A stretch of DNA of 64,000 nucleotides from Ilumatobacteraceae bacterium (GCA_024643255.1 JAHENF010000097.1:109375-173374); one strand, 5' to 3'; shown: positions 1 to 8,906, numbered from the stretch's first letter. Program-made: numbers and translations. Notes: generated from the letters alone by a model not told the origin.

Positions 1-214
1 CGCCCGTCACGGCGATGTCACCGACAGTCGCCTCGCCGCCGGCCATCTCGCCGCCCATGTCGGTCGTGCCATCCATGGGGGTGGTGCCCGCCATGTCGGT
101 GGTCGCTTCGGTCGTCGCCACCGAGGAGGTGTCGTCGCTGCCGCACGCGGCGACCGCGAACGTCAGGGAGAGCGCGGCGACGGGAACGATGAAGAGTCTG
201 GTTCGTTGGTTCAC
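1..214 (-). CDS. Lipoprotein, N-terminal part only (cut by window edge)
   Basis: The reverse strand opens with a GTG codon at 214 and reads without a stop to the window edge (71 codons). The start of the protein is MNQRTRLFIVPVAAL followed by a hydrophobic stretch and a lipobox ending AACGSD, so it is a lipid-anchored exported protein. After the Cys comes a flexible Thr/Met/Gly-rich linker with repeated D-M-(A/G)-G and T-T elements, typical of lipoprotein spacers here. The last visible residues (VGDIAVTG) could begin a copper-chaperone PCuAC-type domain, but this is a guess because the domain lies outside the window. No strong Shine-Dalgarno sequence precedes the GTG. Confidence 0.7.
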   Translation of the reverse strand, partial: MNQRTRLFIVPVAALSLTFAVAACGSDDTSSVATTEATTDMAGTTPMDGTTDMGGEMAGGEATVGDIAVTG

Positions 215-294
215 GAAGTGACTGGTCGTCGCCGGCACCCACCTGGTTCCCGACCCCTGAACATCTTCGAACCCCAGCGTCACACGGTGCCGGG

Positions 295-1935
295 TCAAAC
301 GTGACGTTCGGTGACCACGCCGTCGACCACATCGAACGATCTGGTGATGCGAACACGTTCGAGCAGTGCCCGGTCGTGGGTGACGAGGATCACCGTGCCG
401 GCAAAGGTGTCGAGCGCCTGCTCGAGTTGTTCGATCGCCGGCATGTCGAGATGGTTCGTCGGCTCGTCGAGCACCAACAGATTCGCCCCGTTCGCCATCA
501 ACAGCGCCAGCGATGCCCGCGTCCGCTCGCCCGGCGACAGCGTTGCCGCCCCGCGGTGCACGTGTTCGGCGCCGAGGCCGAACTTGGCGAGCAGCGTCCG
601 GCTGTCACCGCTCGACAGGCCGGTCAGGACGCTGAACGTGTCGAGCAGCGAGTCATCGCCGAGCAATTCCGTGCGCGCCTGCTCGATCTCGCCGATCACC
701 ACGCTCGCTCCCAGTCCGGAGGTTCCGGCCGTCGGCGCGATCTTGCCGAGCATCAGTGCGATCAGCGTGCTCTTGCCGCTCCCGTTCGCCCCGATCAGGG
801 CGATGCGGTCACCGGCGCGGAGGTCGAGGTCGACGGGACCGAGACGGAATGCACCGCGTTCGACCTCGGCGCCCCGGACCGTGGCCACGACGTCACCGCT
901 GCGACCTGCAGTTGGGATCGTGAGGCGCAGCTCCCATGGCTCGCGCGGCTCCTCGACCGCCTCGAGACGTTCGGCGGCCTTCTGCGTGCGAGCCGCCTTG
1001 CCCGCGAGTTGCTCGGTCTGATTGATCTTGAAGTTCCGGATGTGCTTGTCGTTCTCCCCCGACTTCCTCACCTTCGACTGCCCCTGCGATGCCCACTCGC
1101 GCTCGCGCTGGGCGCGCTGCTGCAACGCCGAACGCTTGGAGTCGTACTCGTCGAAGCGCTGCTGGGCGTGCAGGCGGGCGAGCGTTCGCTCGGCGAGAAA
1201 CGCCGACCAGCCGCCGGAGTACCACTCGGCACGATGCGAGTGGTGGTCGATCTCGACCACGTCGGTGATGACGCGCTCGAGAAACGTGCGGTCGTGGCTG
1301 ACGAGCAGCACGGGGGCATCGAGGACGAGCATCCATCGCTCGAGGCGTTCGAGACCGTCGAGATCGAGATCGTTCGTCGGCTCGTCGAGCAGGAACACGT
1401 CGTAGCGCGACAACAACAGCGAGGCGAGTGAGCTCCGCGCCGCTTCGCCGCCGGACAGCGTCGACGTCGGTTGATCGAGCAGTGCCGGATCGAGTCCCAG
1501 TTCGGCCCACGTCTCACCGACACGCGCATCGAAGTCGGCTGCACCCAGCGCCAGCCAGCGATCGAGTGCATCCGAGTACCGATCGTCGGCACCCGATTCG
1601 CCGGCAGCGAGCGCACCGGTCGCGGCCTCGAGTTCGATCTGCGCCGCCGCCACCCCGGTTCGGCGCCCGAGGAAGTCCCTCACGCTCTCGGTGCTGGACC
1701 GTTCGGGTTCCTGGGGCAGCAGCCCGACGTTCGCCGCACGCGGGCTGGCCTCCACGGACCCGCTGTCGAGTGCGACCGATCCACAGAGCGCGGCGAGCAG
1801 CGTGGACTTGCCGACCCCGTTGGGCCCGATCAGACCGACACGGTGGCCGGGGGCGAGGACGAGGTCGATCGCGTCGAGCACGACGAGGGGGCCTCTGACG
1901 ACGGTGAGTTGACGGGCGATGAGCGACGCGGCCAT
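295..1935 (-). CDS. ABC-F family ATP-binding protein (ribosome-associated)
   Basis: This 546-residue protein has two ABC ATPase domains and no membrane segment, the layout of ABC-F translation factors. Domain 1 has Walker A GPNGVGKST near residue 37, a signature LSGGE near 160 and LDEPTNDLD near 185. Domain 2 has GANGSGKST near 385, LSPGE near 468 and LDEPTNHLD near 488. The charged helical linker between them (about residues 235-330) is long, as in ABC-F proteins that reach toward the ribosomal P-site tRNA. ABC-F members either assist translation or protect ribosomes from antibiotics; the long linker and lone position make the resistance type plausible but unproven. The ATG is preceded by GGAGG seven bases upstream. 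Confidence 0.9.
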   Translation of the reverse strand: MAASLIARQLTVVRGPLVVLDAIDLVLAPGHRVGLIGPNGVGKSTLLAALCGSVALDSGSVEASPRAANVGLLPQEPERSSTESVRDFLGRRTGVAAAQIELEAATGALAAGESGADDRYSDALDRWLALGAADFDARVGETWAELGLDPALLDQPTSTLSGGEAARSSLASLLLSRYDVFLLDEPTNDLDLDGLERLERWMLVLDAPVLLVSHDRTFLERVITDVVEIDHHSHRAEWYSGGWSAFLAERTLARLHAQQRFDEYDSKRSALQQRAQREREWASQGQSKVRKSGENDKHIRNFKINQTEQLAGKAARTQKAAERLEAVEEPREPWELRLTIPTAGRSGDVVATVRGAEVERGAFRLGPVDLDLRAGDRIALIGANGSGKSTLIALMLGKIAPTAGTSGLGASVVIGEIEQARTELLGDDSLLDTFSVLTGLSSGDSRTLLAKFGLGAEHVHRGAATLSPGERTRASLALLMANGANLLVLDEPTNHLDMPAIEQLEQALDTFAGTVILVTHDRALLERVRITRSFDVVDGVVTERHV

Positions 1936-1959
1936 GACGGCACCTCCAAACGAGAACGG

Positions 1960-2001
1960 ACGGTGGGACGGCTCACTGGTCGGTCATCGTCGCCCACCGT
2001 A
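1960..2001 (-). promoter_or_regulatory. Putative ABC-F promoter, operator and four-codon leader ORF
   Basis: On the minus strand a TACGGT hexamer (2001-1996) lies eight bases before ATG ACC GAC CAG TGA (1987-1973), a four-codon reading frame MTDQ. The ORF is enclosed by a perfect 8-base inverted repeat, ACGGTGGG at 1960-1967 and CCCACCGT at 1993-2000, which overlaps the hexamer. The main ABC-F start with its own GGAGG lies 38 bases further downstream. This fits either a repressor operator or a leader-peptide control region, as known for several antibiotic-induced ABC-F genes. The function is inferred. Confidence 0.35.
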
Positions 2002-2022
2002 TCCGGTGCCCACCCCCGCCGA

Positions 2023-2081
2023 CCTCCGAATTTCCCCCGTCGGCGTGCGCTGGGCGCGCGGTGCGAGGAGAATTTCAGAGG
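2023..2081. repeat. Imperfect 16-base inverted repeat between divergent genes
   Basis: Arms 2023-2038 and 2066-2081 are complementary. As minus-strand RNA they pair over 16 positions with three G-U pairs and one mismatch; as plus-strand RNA there are more mismatches. The core CTCCGAATTTC also occurs in the hairpin at 17911-17959. It lies between the ABC-F gene and the helicase and upstream of the proposed ABC-F start point. It may be a terminator remnant or a dispersed palindromic element. Confidence 0.45.
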
Positions 2082-2123
2082 TGGTTGGGGTGGACGGCGG
2101 GTGGCGCCAGACTCGGGGGGCCG

Positions 2124-3818
2124 ATGCCGACCGTGACCCTGCGCCCCTGGCAACGTGCCGCCTACGAGCAGTTCCGGGCCAGCCCGAACTCCGATTTCCT
2201 CGCCGTGGCGACCCCCGGAGCCGGAAAGACGACCTTCGCGCTCACCTGCGCCCGCGCCACCCTCGCCGACGAACCGCGCACGCTCGTCGTGGTCGCCCCG
2301 ACGAGTCACCTCAAGGTGCAGTGGTCGTTGGCGGCCCACCGGCTCGGACTCCAACTCGACCCCGACTGGAGCCCGGGCGACGGGCTGGCGCGCGACGTGC
2401 ACGGCCTCGTCACCACGTACCAACAGATCGCGACGGGCAACACCGCAGCGAAGCTCGCAGGGCTGAGCGCCGACGGCTTCGTCATCCTCGACGAGATCCA
2501 CCACGCGGGCCACGACAAGGCGTGGGGCGACAGCATCCGGGTGGCCTTCGGCCATGCGGCGCGCCGTCTCTCGTTGTCGGGCACCCCGTTCCGTAGCGAT
2601 GCCGTCCAGATCCCGTTCGTGCGCTACGACGCCATCGGCGAGGGCGACCAGGCGCATGCCGACTTCACCTATGGCTATGCCGATGCGCTGCGCGACGGCG
2701 GCGTCGTGCGCCCCGTGTACTTCCCGCGCGTCGACGGCGACATGGAGTGGACGACCGCGTCAGGCGACGTGATCAACGCCAGCTTCCAGGACGAACTGAC
2801 CAAGGACCAGATGTCGATGCGCCTGCGGACGGCGCTGAGCCTCGAGGGCGAGTGGATGCCGAGCGTGCTCGCCCGTGCCAACGAGCAGCTGCGCTCGATC
2901 CGCCAGGACCACCGCGAGGCCGGGGGCCTGGTCATCGCCATCGACCAGGATCACGCCCAGGGAATCGCCCGCCTGCTGCGCGACCGATTCGGCGTGCCGG
3001 CCGACGTGGTGGTCAGCGACGACCCGACCGCATCCAAGAAGATCGCTGAGTTCAGCCACAACGATCGCCCCTGGCTCGTCGCGGTCCGCATGGTGTCAGA
3101 GGGTGTCGACATCCCCCGGCTGCGCGTCGGCGTCTTCGCCACGACCACCTCGACCGAGCTGTTCTTCCGTCAGGCGGTCGGGCGATTCGTGCGTTGGCAA
3201 GCGGGTCGGGCCACGCAGAAGGCCTACGTCTACATCCCCGACGACCCGAGGCTGCGCACCCATGCATTCGAGATCGCCGAGGCGCGGCGCCACATCCTGC
3301 GCCCGCCCGGGAGCGATGACGGCGACGACTTCGCGCTCGACGGGGGTCTCGACGACCAGACCCATCCCGACGACATCGAACAGCTGACGTTGTTCTCCGT
3401 CGTCTCGTCGACGGCCACCGACATCACGGTGCACACGGTCACCCAGGACGGCGTGCGATACGAACCGCTGTTCTCACCCGACGACCTCAGCGCGCCGCGC
3501 TACGACGACGACATCGAAATCGCCGAGCCACAGTTCGTCGCCGACCCGACGCTCAATCTCGACCTGCCGGAGGTGCCGACCGCCGCTGGACTCGTCCCGA
3601 GCGGCTCGCTCAGCGTCGCCGAACGCAAGGACGACCTGCGAACCCGCAATGCCCACGTCGCGAAACGCCTCGTCGACATCACCGGGTGGGGCCACGCCAA
3701 GGTCCAGGGGGAGATGAACCGCCTCGCGGGGGTGACCCGTGTCGCGACGGCCACCACCGAGCAACTCGAGCGACGGCTGCGCTATGCCGAGAGCTGGATG
3801 CGCCGACTCCAGGGTTGA
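2124..3818 (+). CDS. DEAD/DEAH-box superfamily 2 helicase
   Basis: The 564-residue protein carries the SF2 helicase motifs in order: a Q-like LRPWQRAAYEQF start, Walker A GAGKTTFA near residue 33, DEIHH (Walker B) near 123, SGTPFRSD (motif III) near 153, EGVDIP (motif V) near 331 and VGRFVRW (motif VI) near 353. It therefore translocates on or unwinds nucleic acid using ATP, in the broad type III restriction-like helicase group. The last 150 residues have no domain I recognise. I chose the ATG at 2124 because a run of six G lies just upstream; an in-frame ATG 63 bases earlier exists but sits in the intergenic palindrome. It diverges from the ABC-F gene and has no restriction or modification partner nearby. 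Confidence 0.85.
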   Translation: MPTVTLRPWQRAAYEQFRASPNSDFLAVATPGAGKTTFALTCARATLADEPRTLVVVAPTSHLKVQWSLAAHRLGLQLDPDWSPGDGLARDVHGLVTTYQQIATGNTAAKLAGLSADGFVILDEIHHAGHDKAWGDSIRVAFGHAARRLSLSGTPFRSDAVQIPFVRYDAIGEGDQAHADFTYGYADALRDGGVVRPVYFPRVDGDMEWTTASGDVINASFQDELTKDQMSMRLRTALSLEGEWMPSVLARANEQLRSIRQDHREAGGLVIAIDQDHAQGIARLLRDRFGVPADVVVSDDPTASKKIAEFSHNDRPWLVAVRMVSEGVDIPRLRVGVFATTTSTELFFRQAVGRFVRWQAGRATQKAYVYIPDDPRLRTHAFEIAEARRHILRPPGSDDGDDFALDGGLDDQTHPDDIEQLTLFSVVSSTATDITVHTVTQDGVRYEPLFSPDDLSAPRYDDDIEIAEPQFVADPTLNLDLPEVPTAAGLVPSGSLSVAERKDDLRTRNAHVAKRLVDITGWGHAKVQGEMNRLAGVTRVATATTEQLERRLRYAESWMRRLQG

Positions 3819-3872
3819 CCGGCGCCGCCTGACATCGATCGCCGGGCACCGATCGTCACGACGACGCCGCGA

Positions 3873-4391
3873 TCAGGCACCTGGTCGCGAACGGCCCGGC
3901 GCGACGGTGCGAGCGAGGATGCCCAGGGTGGCGCGCAGATTCGTCTCCGAGATCACCGGGAACACGCTGTCGGCCATCGCGGCGTAGTTCTCGTGCAGGT
4001 TCGACCAGTCGTAGTACGAGGTGACGAGCGTGCCGCCCTCGATCGGGTCGAGCCGGTAGCCGTACACATGCCCGATCGGCGGATCGAACGAGCCGTCGAT
4101 CGTCCATGCGATCTCACGATCGGACTCGAAGGTGTCGATCACGACGGTGACGTCGTATTCGCCCAGATCGAAGTCGCGCAGCGAGTCACGGTCCATGTGG
4201 ACGACGAATCTGTCCCCGACGGCCGTCGCCACTTCGCCTTCGGCAGACATCAACATGCCAGAGGCATCGATCGCCACATGGCCCGCCGGGCTGCGCAGCA
4301 CGTCGAAGATGGCTCCGGCATCGGCTGCGATCGCCCGGTCGACCTCCAGACGGCGGGTGGTCGGAGACGTCGGGTCGTTCTCGAGAGTCAT
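3873..4391 (-). CDS. SRPBCC-family (START-like) protein
   Basis: This is a 172-residue soluble protein. The pattern VDRAIAADAGAIFDVLRSP near the start, a central run of beta strands and the C-terminal TSYYDWSNLHE helix region match the polyketide cyclase/SRPBCC fold, which makes a deep hydrophobic ligand pocket. Ligand and role cannot be told from sequence. The ATG at 4391 was preferred over a longer upstream frame because conserved sequence begins shortly after it and the upstream part would overlap the divergent regulator gene. It is transcribed toward the helicase gene, from which it is separated by about 50 bases. Confidence 0.7.
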   Translation of the reverse strand: MTLENDPTSPTTRRLEVDRAIAADAGAIFDVLRSPAGHVAIDASGMLMSAEGEVATAVGDRFVVHMDRDSLRDFDLGEYDVTVVIDTFESDREIAWTIDGSFDPPIGHVYGYRLDPIEGGTLVTSYYDWSNLHENYAAMADSVFPVISETNLRATLGILARTVAPGRSRPGA

Positions 4392-4475
4392 CGGCGAAGT
4401 GTGGCAGCCCTCCCAGCGGTCGGACGAGCCCGTGCCCGCCCGCCACCGCCGGGGCACGGCGTCGAACCGCGCCGG

Positions 4476-4481
4476 TAGGCT
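4476..4481 (+). promoter_or_regulatory. TAGGCT -10 element, leaderless start for the DtxR-family gene
   Basis: TAGGCT is followed by six bases and then ATG at 4488. No Shine-Dalgarno sequence is present, so the transcript probably begins at or next to the start codon. Confidence 0.5.
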
Positions 4482-4487
4482 CCACCC

Positions 4488-5147
4488 ATGCCTGCGAGCG
4501 GTGAACACCATCCCGCCTTCGAGGAGTACTGCGAGTGCATCTTCGAGCTGCACGAAGACGACGTCGAAGTCATCCAGGCACGAATCGCCGAACGGCTGCA
4601 GGTGTCGCGCCCCGCGGTGAGCGAGATGATGAAGCGGCTGGAGGCCGAGGGCCTGATCAGTTCCGACGACGGGATCCGCCTCACCGACGCCGGTCGCCGC
4701 CTCGGCGAGCGTGTCGTGCGACGGCACCGCCTCGCAGAGGTCTTTCTGACCGAGGTGCTCAAACTCTCGTGGGCCGAAGCACATCACGAGGCCGGCAAGT
4801 GGGAGCACATCATGAGCGATTCCGTCGAACGGGCGCTCAACGATCTGCTCGGCGAACCGACCACGTGCCCCCACGGCAATCCGATCCCTGGGTCCGGCTA
4901 CGAGGCGCCCGACTCGGCGCCGTTGTCCGACGTCGCCGTCGGCTCACCGTTCATCGTGCGCCGCATCACCGAGGAGCTGGAGTTCGAACCGGGCCTCCTC
5001 GAGTTCCTCGAAGCGTCGGCGATCCAGCCGGGCAATCGGGGAACCGTCACCGCGGCCTCCCCCGACGGAACCCTGACGGTCGAGATCGATGGTCGCCACA
5101 TCGGCGTCGGTTCGTTTGCCAGCGAACGCATCCTGGTCACGTCGTGA
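4488..5147 (+). CDS. DtxR/MntR-family metal-dependent repressor
   Basis: The 219-residue protein has the three-part DtxR/IdeR layout: winged helix (about 1-70, with ARIAERLQVSRPAVSEMM as recognition region), dimerisation and metal domain (about 70-140, RHRLAE...WEHIMSDSVE) and a C-terminal FeoA/SH3-like domain (about 150-219). Such proteins bind Fe2+ or Mn2+ and repress uptake genes. By eye alignment the primary-site ligands differ: the DtxR Cys102 position is Gly (HEAGKWEH) and the Met10 position is Glu, while two N-terminal acids (EEYCE) resemble MntR. The metal specificity is therefore uncertain. The stop overlaps the start of the next lipoprotein gene (GTGA), so the two are co-translated. 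Confidence 0.88.
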   Translation: MPASGEHHPAFEEYCECIFELHEDDVEVIQARIAERLQVSRPAVSEMMKRLEAEGLISSDDGIRLTDAGRRLGERVVRRHRLAEVFLTEVLKLSWAEAHHEAGKWEHIMSDSVERALNDLLGEPTTCPHGNPIPGSGYEAPDSAPLSDVAVGSPFIVRRITEELEFEPGLLEFLEASAIQPGNRGTVTAASPDGTLTVEIDGRHIGVGSFASERILVTS

Positions 5148-5575
5148 AACGAGCACTCGGAATCCTCGGCGTGACCGTCGCACTGTCAGCGTGCGCCTCA
5201 ACGGTCGTCGAGGTCGATTCGAGCGCCCCGACCGAGCGCACCGATGCGAACGGTTCGGTCGAGACCGTGCCGACCACCACGCTGCCGATCGTCGGAACCA
5301 CCGGTGAACTGCTCGCCGAGATGGCGACCGACATGAGCCAGCTCAGCGCCCAGATCGCCGACACCGGCGACGAGCAGGCCACCCTTCGCCGGATCACGGC
5401 GATCTGGGCGGTCGCCCAGCCCGACGTCGAGGCCACCCGGCGCGATCTGGCCGGCGGCATCCAGACCACGGTCGACATGGCGCGCAATGCGGTCGCCCGA
5501 ATTCGCCCTGCCGACGCCGACAAGGCGTTCCAGATCCTCAGCAATCTCGTCGATCGCTACACCGGCGCCGCCTGA
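5144..5575 (+). CDS. Small lipoprotein of unknown function
   Basis: The GTG start overlaps the stop of the metalloregulator gene. The 143-residue product begins VKRALGILGVTVAL and has a lipobox ending LSACAS, then an acidic and Thr-rich linker. The mature part (about residues 45-143) is predicted helical, with ELLAEMATDMSQL and AVAQPDVEATRRDL, and contains no Cys or His cluster. I recognise no family. Coupling to a DtxR-type repressor hints at a metal- or envelope-related role, but nothing in the protein itself proves this. Confidence 0.7.
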   Translation: MKRALGILGVTVALSACASTVVEVDSSAPTERTDANGSVETVPTTTLPIVGTTGELLAEMATDMSQLSAQIADTGDEQATLRRITAIWAVAQPDVEATRRDLAGGIQTTVDMARNAVARIRPADADKAFQILSNLVDRYTGAA

Positions 5576-5592
5576 ACCCTGCCGGAGGGCGG

Positions 5593-7737
5593 TCAGCGAA
5601 GGGGTTCGGGAAGGTCGGCGGCGTGGACGATGCTCAGCCGTTGCGTCGGACGGGTGAGCGCCACGTAGAGCGACCGCATGCCGTGCTCGTGGTCGTCGAC
5701 GATCCGCGCTGGTTCGACGACGACGACCGCATCGAGCTCGAGGCCCTTGACGACGCTGACGGGCACCAGTGTGACGCCTTCGTCGAGTCCGGTTCGCGTC
5801 GCCGTTCCGTGATTGACGCCCGCCGCGGTCAGGTGCTCGGAGAGGTCGTCGATCATGGAGTCCGGAGCGATGACGCCGAGGCTCGCGCCCGGGAGCGCGG
5901 CGGTGAGCGAGCGCACCTCGGCCGCCACGGACTGGCCGAGCGCAGCCGACGACTCGGCGCGCACGATGACCGGCTGGGCATCGCCCACCCGGACCGAGAC
6001 CGGCGAGCGCAACGACGGTGTCGCCACGGCCATCACACGGTTCGCCAGCTCCATGATCTGCCCCGGGATCCGGTAGCCGACCGAGAGCCCGATCACCCGT
6101 GACGGCTTGCGGTCGGGAAGGTGATCGAGCACGTCCTCCCAGTCGGTGGGCGCCAGCGCCCCCGTGGCCTGGGCGAGATCACCGACGATGGTCATCGCCC
6201 CGTTCAAGGAGCGGCGCGTCGCCATCTTCAGCTGCATCGGCGTGAGATCCTGCACCTCGTCGATGACGATGTGCCCGTAGGTGCGGATCTCGTCGGCGTC
6301 GTCGATCTTGCCGTTGCGCCCCGGCTTGGGGCCGAGCACGTCGCGGGCATCGTCGAGCAGGGCGACATCGGCGGCGGTCCAACGAACCTCGTCGACCGTC
6401 TCGGACCGAGCGCGGAAGAGAGCGAGCGCCTCGGATTCGTCGAGGACGTCTCGAGCGGCCAATGTGAGCAACGCCTTCGACCCGAAGAGGTCGTGGAGCA
6501 GTTGGGCCGGGGTCAGCAACGGCCACATGCGGTCGAGGGCCTCGCGGATCTCGTCGGTTCCCCGCAGGGTGTCCTTCACCGAACGAGGGCCGATCTCGAC
6601 ATCGTGGAAGCTCGCCGCAAGGGCCGACCACAGCTCGTTCTCGACGAACTTTCGTCCGCTGTTGTGGCGGCGGAAGCGGCGGCGCGCCGTCCTGACGATC
6701 CGCGCCGACTCCTCGACCCGCAGCCGCACGTAACCCGTGCGGAACGGGATCACCAGATCGTCACGCAACGGCCGTTCACGATCGTTGATCGCCTGATCGA
6801 TCACGTCCGACATCCGTACATCACCCTTGAGGCGTGCTGCAGTCGGCGTGTCGGCGCCGGTGGGATCGCCGGGACGCAGGAACTGCACGCCGGGCACCAG
6901 ATCCGACAGCACGACCTGCTCGACGCCCGCCTCGCCCAGCGATGGCAGCACGCGCTCGATGTAACGGAGGAAGACACGGTTGGGCCCGATCACCAGCACA
7001 CCCTGGTCCTCCAGTGGGAACCGATGGGTGTACAGCAGATACGCCGCTCGGTGCAGCGCCACGACGGTCTTGCCGGTACCCGGCCCACCCTGCACGACGA
7101 GCACACCGTGCTGAGGCGATCGGATGATCTCGTCCTGCTCGCCCTGGATGGTTGCGACGATGTCGCCGAGCGTGCCGGTGCGGCCCCGTTCGAGCGCAGC
7201 GAGCAGCGTCGAGTATCCCCGCAGACCGTCGGGGCCCGAGCCCGTCGTGCCGTCGAGGCCCTCGTCGTGTCCGAGACCGAGATGGCCCTCGCCGAACAGT
7301 TCGTCCTCGACGCCGAGCAATCGCGGTCCCTCGACGGCGAAGTGGCGACGGCGCACCAGACCCATCGCATTGCGGCCGGTCGCGCGGTAGAAGGGCTCGG
7401 CCACCGGCGCCCGCCAGTCGACCACGACGGGTTCGCGATCCTCATCGGCAACGGCGAGGCGGCCGATGTGGAAACTCTCGACCGCCCCCGGCGTCTCGGC
7501 GGACCGGTCGATCCGCCCGAACACCAACGACGATCCGCCGAGATCCAGGTCGGCGAGCCGCTTGAGCAGCGCTTCGTCGAACGCGTTGCGCTCGAAACGG
7601 GCCTGGAACGTGCCACCGAGGTCGGCCTCGTTGAGGTCACGAAGGCGCCAGGCCGCCTCACGACTCACGCGCAGACATTCGTACGCGTGATCGATGTAGG
7701 CCTGCTCGTCAGCGAGATCGGGGTGCTGCTGGGTCAT
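5593..7737 (-). CDS. helD: HelD-like UvrD/Rep-family ATPase
   Basis: The 714-residue protein has the N-terminal helical arm typical of HelD (DEQAYIDHAYECLRVSREA), the VVVDWRAPVAEPFYRAT motif near residue 105, Walker A GGPGTGKT near 217 and DEVQDLTPMQ near 495, followed by a C-terminal UvrD-type motor lobe ending in LYVALTRPTQRL. HelD proteins enter RNA polymerase channels and release stalled or inhibitor-bound polymerase; actinobacterial members can give rifampicin tolerance. I chose the ATG at 7737 because it begins the conserved arm; an ATG 27 bases earlier is possible. It is divergent from hemE. Confidence 0.87.
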   Translation of the reverse strand: MTQQHPDLADEQAYIDHAYECLRVSREAAWRLRDLNEADLGGTFQARFERNAFDEALLKRLADLDLGGSSLVFGRIDRSAETPGAVESFHIGRLAVADEDREPVVVDWRAPVAEPFYRATGRNAMGLVRRRHFAVEGPRLLGVEDELFGEGHLGLGHDEGLDGTTGSGPDGLRGYSTLLAALERGRTGTLGDIVATIQGEQDEIIRSPQHGVLVVQGGPGTGKTVVALHRAAYLLYTHRFPLEDQGVLVIGPNRVFLRYIERVLPSLGEAGVEQVVLSDLVPGVQFLRPGDPTGADTPTAARLKGDVRMSDVIDQAINDRERPLRDDLVIPFRTGYVRLRVEESARIVRTARRRFRRHNSGRKFVENELWSALAASFHDVEIGPRSVKDTLRGTDEIREALDRMWPLLTPAQLLHDLFGSKALLTLAARDVLDESEALALFRARSETVDEVRWTAADVALLDDARDVLGPKPGRNGKIDDADEIRTYGHIVIDEVQDLTPMQLKMATRRSLNGAMTIVGDLAQATGALAPTDWEDVLDHLPDRKPSRVIGLSVGYRIPGQIMELANRVMAVATPSLRSPVSVRVGDAQPVIVRAESSAALGQSVAAEVRSLTAALPGASLGVIAPDSMIDDLSEHLTAAGVNHGTATRTGLDEGVTLVPVSVVKGLELDAVVVVEPARIVDDHEHGMRSLYVALTRPTQRLSIVHAADLPEPLR

Positions 7738-7805
7738 AACGGGGTCACGAAAGGCTATCGGCACGAGCCCCGGTCACGACCTGGGCCCCCCGCATGACCC
7801 GGCGG

Positions 7806-7811
7806 TAGCGT
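7806..7811 (+). promoter_or_regulatory. TAGCGT -10-like element upstream of hemE
   Basis: TAGCGT lies nine bases before the hemE ATG at 7821 and no Shine-Dalgarno sequence is visible. The spacing is a little longer than at the clearest leaderless genes here. Confidence 0.35.
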
Positions 7812-7820
7812 GACCGCTCG

Positions 7821-8906
7821 ATGGAACCAGCGGCGAAACGACACGAGGCGCCCTCGGCGAGCGCCGGTGGGGCATTCCTGGCCGCCGCTCGCGGCGAGCC
7901 GGGCCACCGCACGCCGGTGTGGTTCATGCGTCAAGCCGGGCGCTCGCTCCCGGAGTACCGCTCGGTCCGCGGCGAGGGCTCGATCCTCGATGCCATCAAG
8001 CAACCGGACGTCGCCGCCGAGATCACGATGCAACCCGTCCGGCGCTACGGCGTCGACGCGGCCGTGCTCTACAGCGACATCGTCGTGGCCCCCCATGCGG
8101 TCGGATTCGGCATCGACGTCGCGCCCGGCACCGGCCCGGTCGCCAACCGACCGCTGCGCTCGAGCAACGACGCCGAGCGGTTGCGCCCGCTCGAGTTCGA
8201 CGACATCTCCTACGTGATCGCCACGGTCGAGGCCCTGGTCGCCGAACTCGACGTCCCGCTGCTCGCGTTCGCCGGCGCGCCCTTCACGGTGGCGAGCTAC
8301 CTCATCGAGGGCCGGCCGAGCAAGGACTACCGGCACACCAAGGCCTTGATGCACACCGACGAGGTGCTCTGGCACGACGTGATGGAGCGGTTGGCCGAGT
8401 CTGCGATCACGTTCATCGATGCGCAGTTGTCGCACGGTGCCGCCGCGTTCCAGCTGTTCGACTCGTGGGCCGGTGCCCTCAGCCGGCGCGACTACGACCG
8501 CTACGTACTCCCCCACTCCCGACACGTGTTCCGTGAGCTGCGTCGCCGACATCCCGACGCGCCGGCGATCCACTTCGGGATCGGCTGCGATCACCTCCTC
8601 GAGTCGATGTACGAGGCAGGCCCGACCGTGATGGGCCTCGATTGGCGGACCCGGATCGGCGACGCCCGCCGACGGCTCGGCGACGACCTCGCCGTGCAGG
8701 GAAACCTCGACCCGGCACTGGTGCTCGCCGGCGTCGGCCCGGCGACCGATGGTGCCGAACAGGTGCTCCGCGACAACCAGCTCGCAAACGGTGCGCGGCA
8801 TCCGGGACACATCTTCAACCTCGGCCACGGCGTCAACCCCGAGACGGATCCCGGCGTGTTGCAGGCCGTGGTCGACCTGGTGCACGAACGAACGGAGCCC
8901 GCATGA
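7821..8906 (+). CDS. hemE: Uroporphyrinogen decarboxylase
   Basis: The 361-residue protein is full length for HemE. It shows the N-terminal signature RQAGRSLPEYR (about 37-47), the YSDIV segment and GAPFTVASYLIEG. It removes four carboxyl groups from uroporphyrinogen III to give coproporphyrinogen III in the cytoplasm. It heads an operon: its TGA overlaps the ATG of the ferrochelatase gene. The start at 7821 gives a somewhat long N-terminus before the conserved FLAAARG segment, but no better start lies inside. Confidence 0.95.
   Translation: MEPAAKRHEAPSASAGGAFLAAARGEPGHRTPVWFMRQAGRSLPEYRSVRGEGSILDAIKQPDVAAEITMQPVRRYGVDAAVLYSDIVVAPHAVGFGIDVAPGTGPVANRPLRSSNDAERLRPLEFDDISYVIATVEALVAELDVPLLAFAGAPFTVASYLIEGRPSKDYRHTKALMHTDEVLWHDVMERLAESAITFIDAQLSHGAAAFQLFDSWAGALSRRDYDRYVLPHSRHVFRELRRRHPDAPAIHFGIGCDHLLESMYEAGPTVMGLDWRTRIGDARRRLGDDLAVQGNLDPALVLAGVGPATDGAEQVLRDNQLANGARHPGHIFNLGHGVNPETDPGVLQAVVDLVHERTEPA

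Noticed and set aside
301..1431. Long plus-strand ORF of 376 residues opposite the ABC-F gene
   Set aside because: Composition is typical of the antisense of a high-GC gene (rich in Arg, Val, His) and the opposite strand has complete ABC-F motifs.
6121..7797. Plus-strand ORF of 558 residues opposite the HelD-like gene
   Set aside because: No domain or start signal, and the minus strand carries all helicase motifs.
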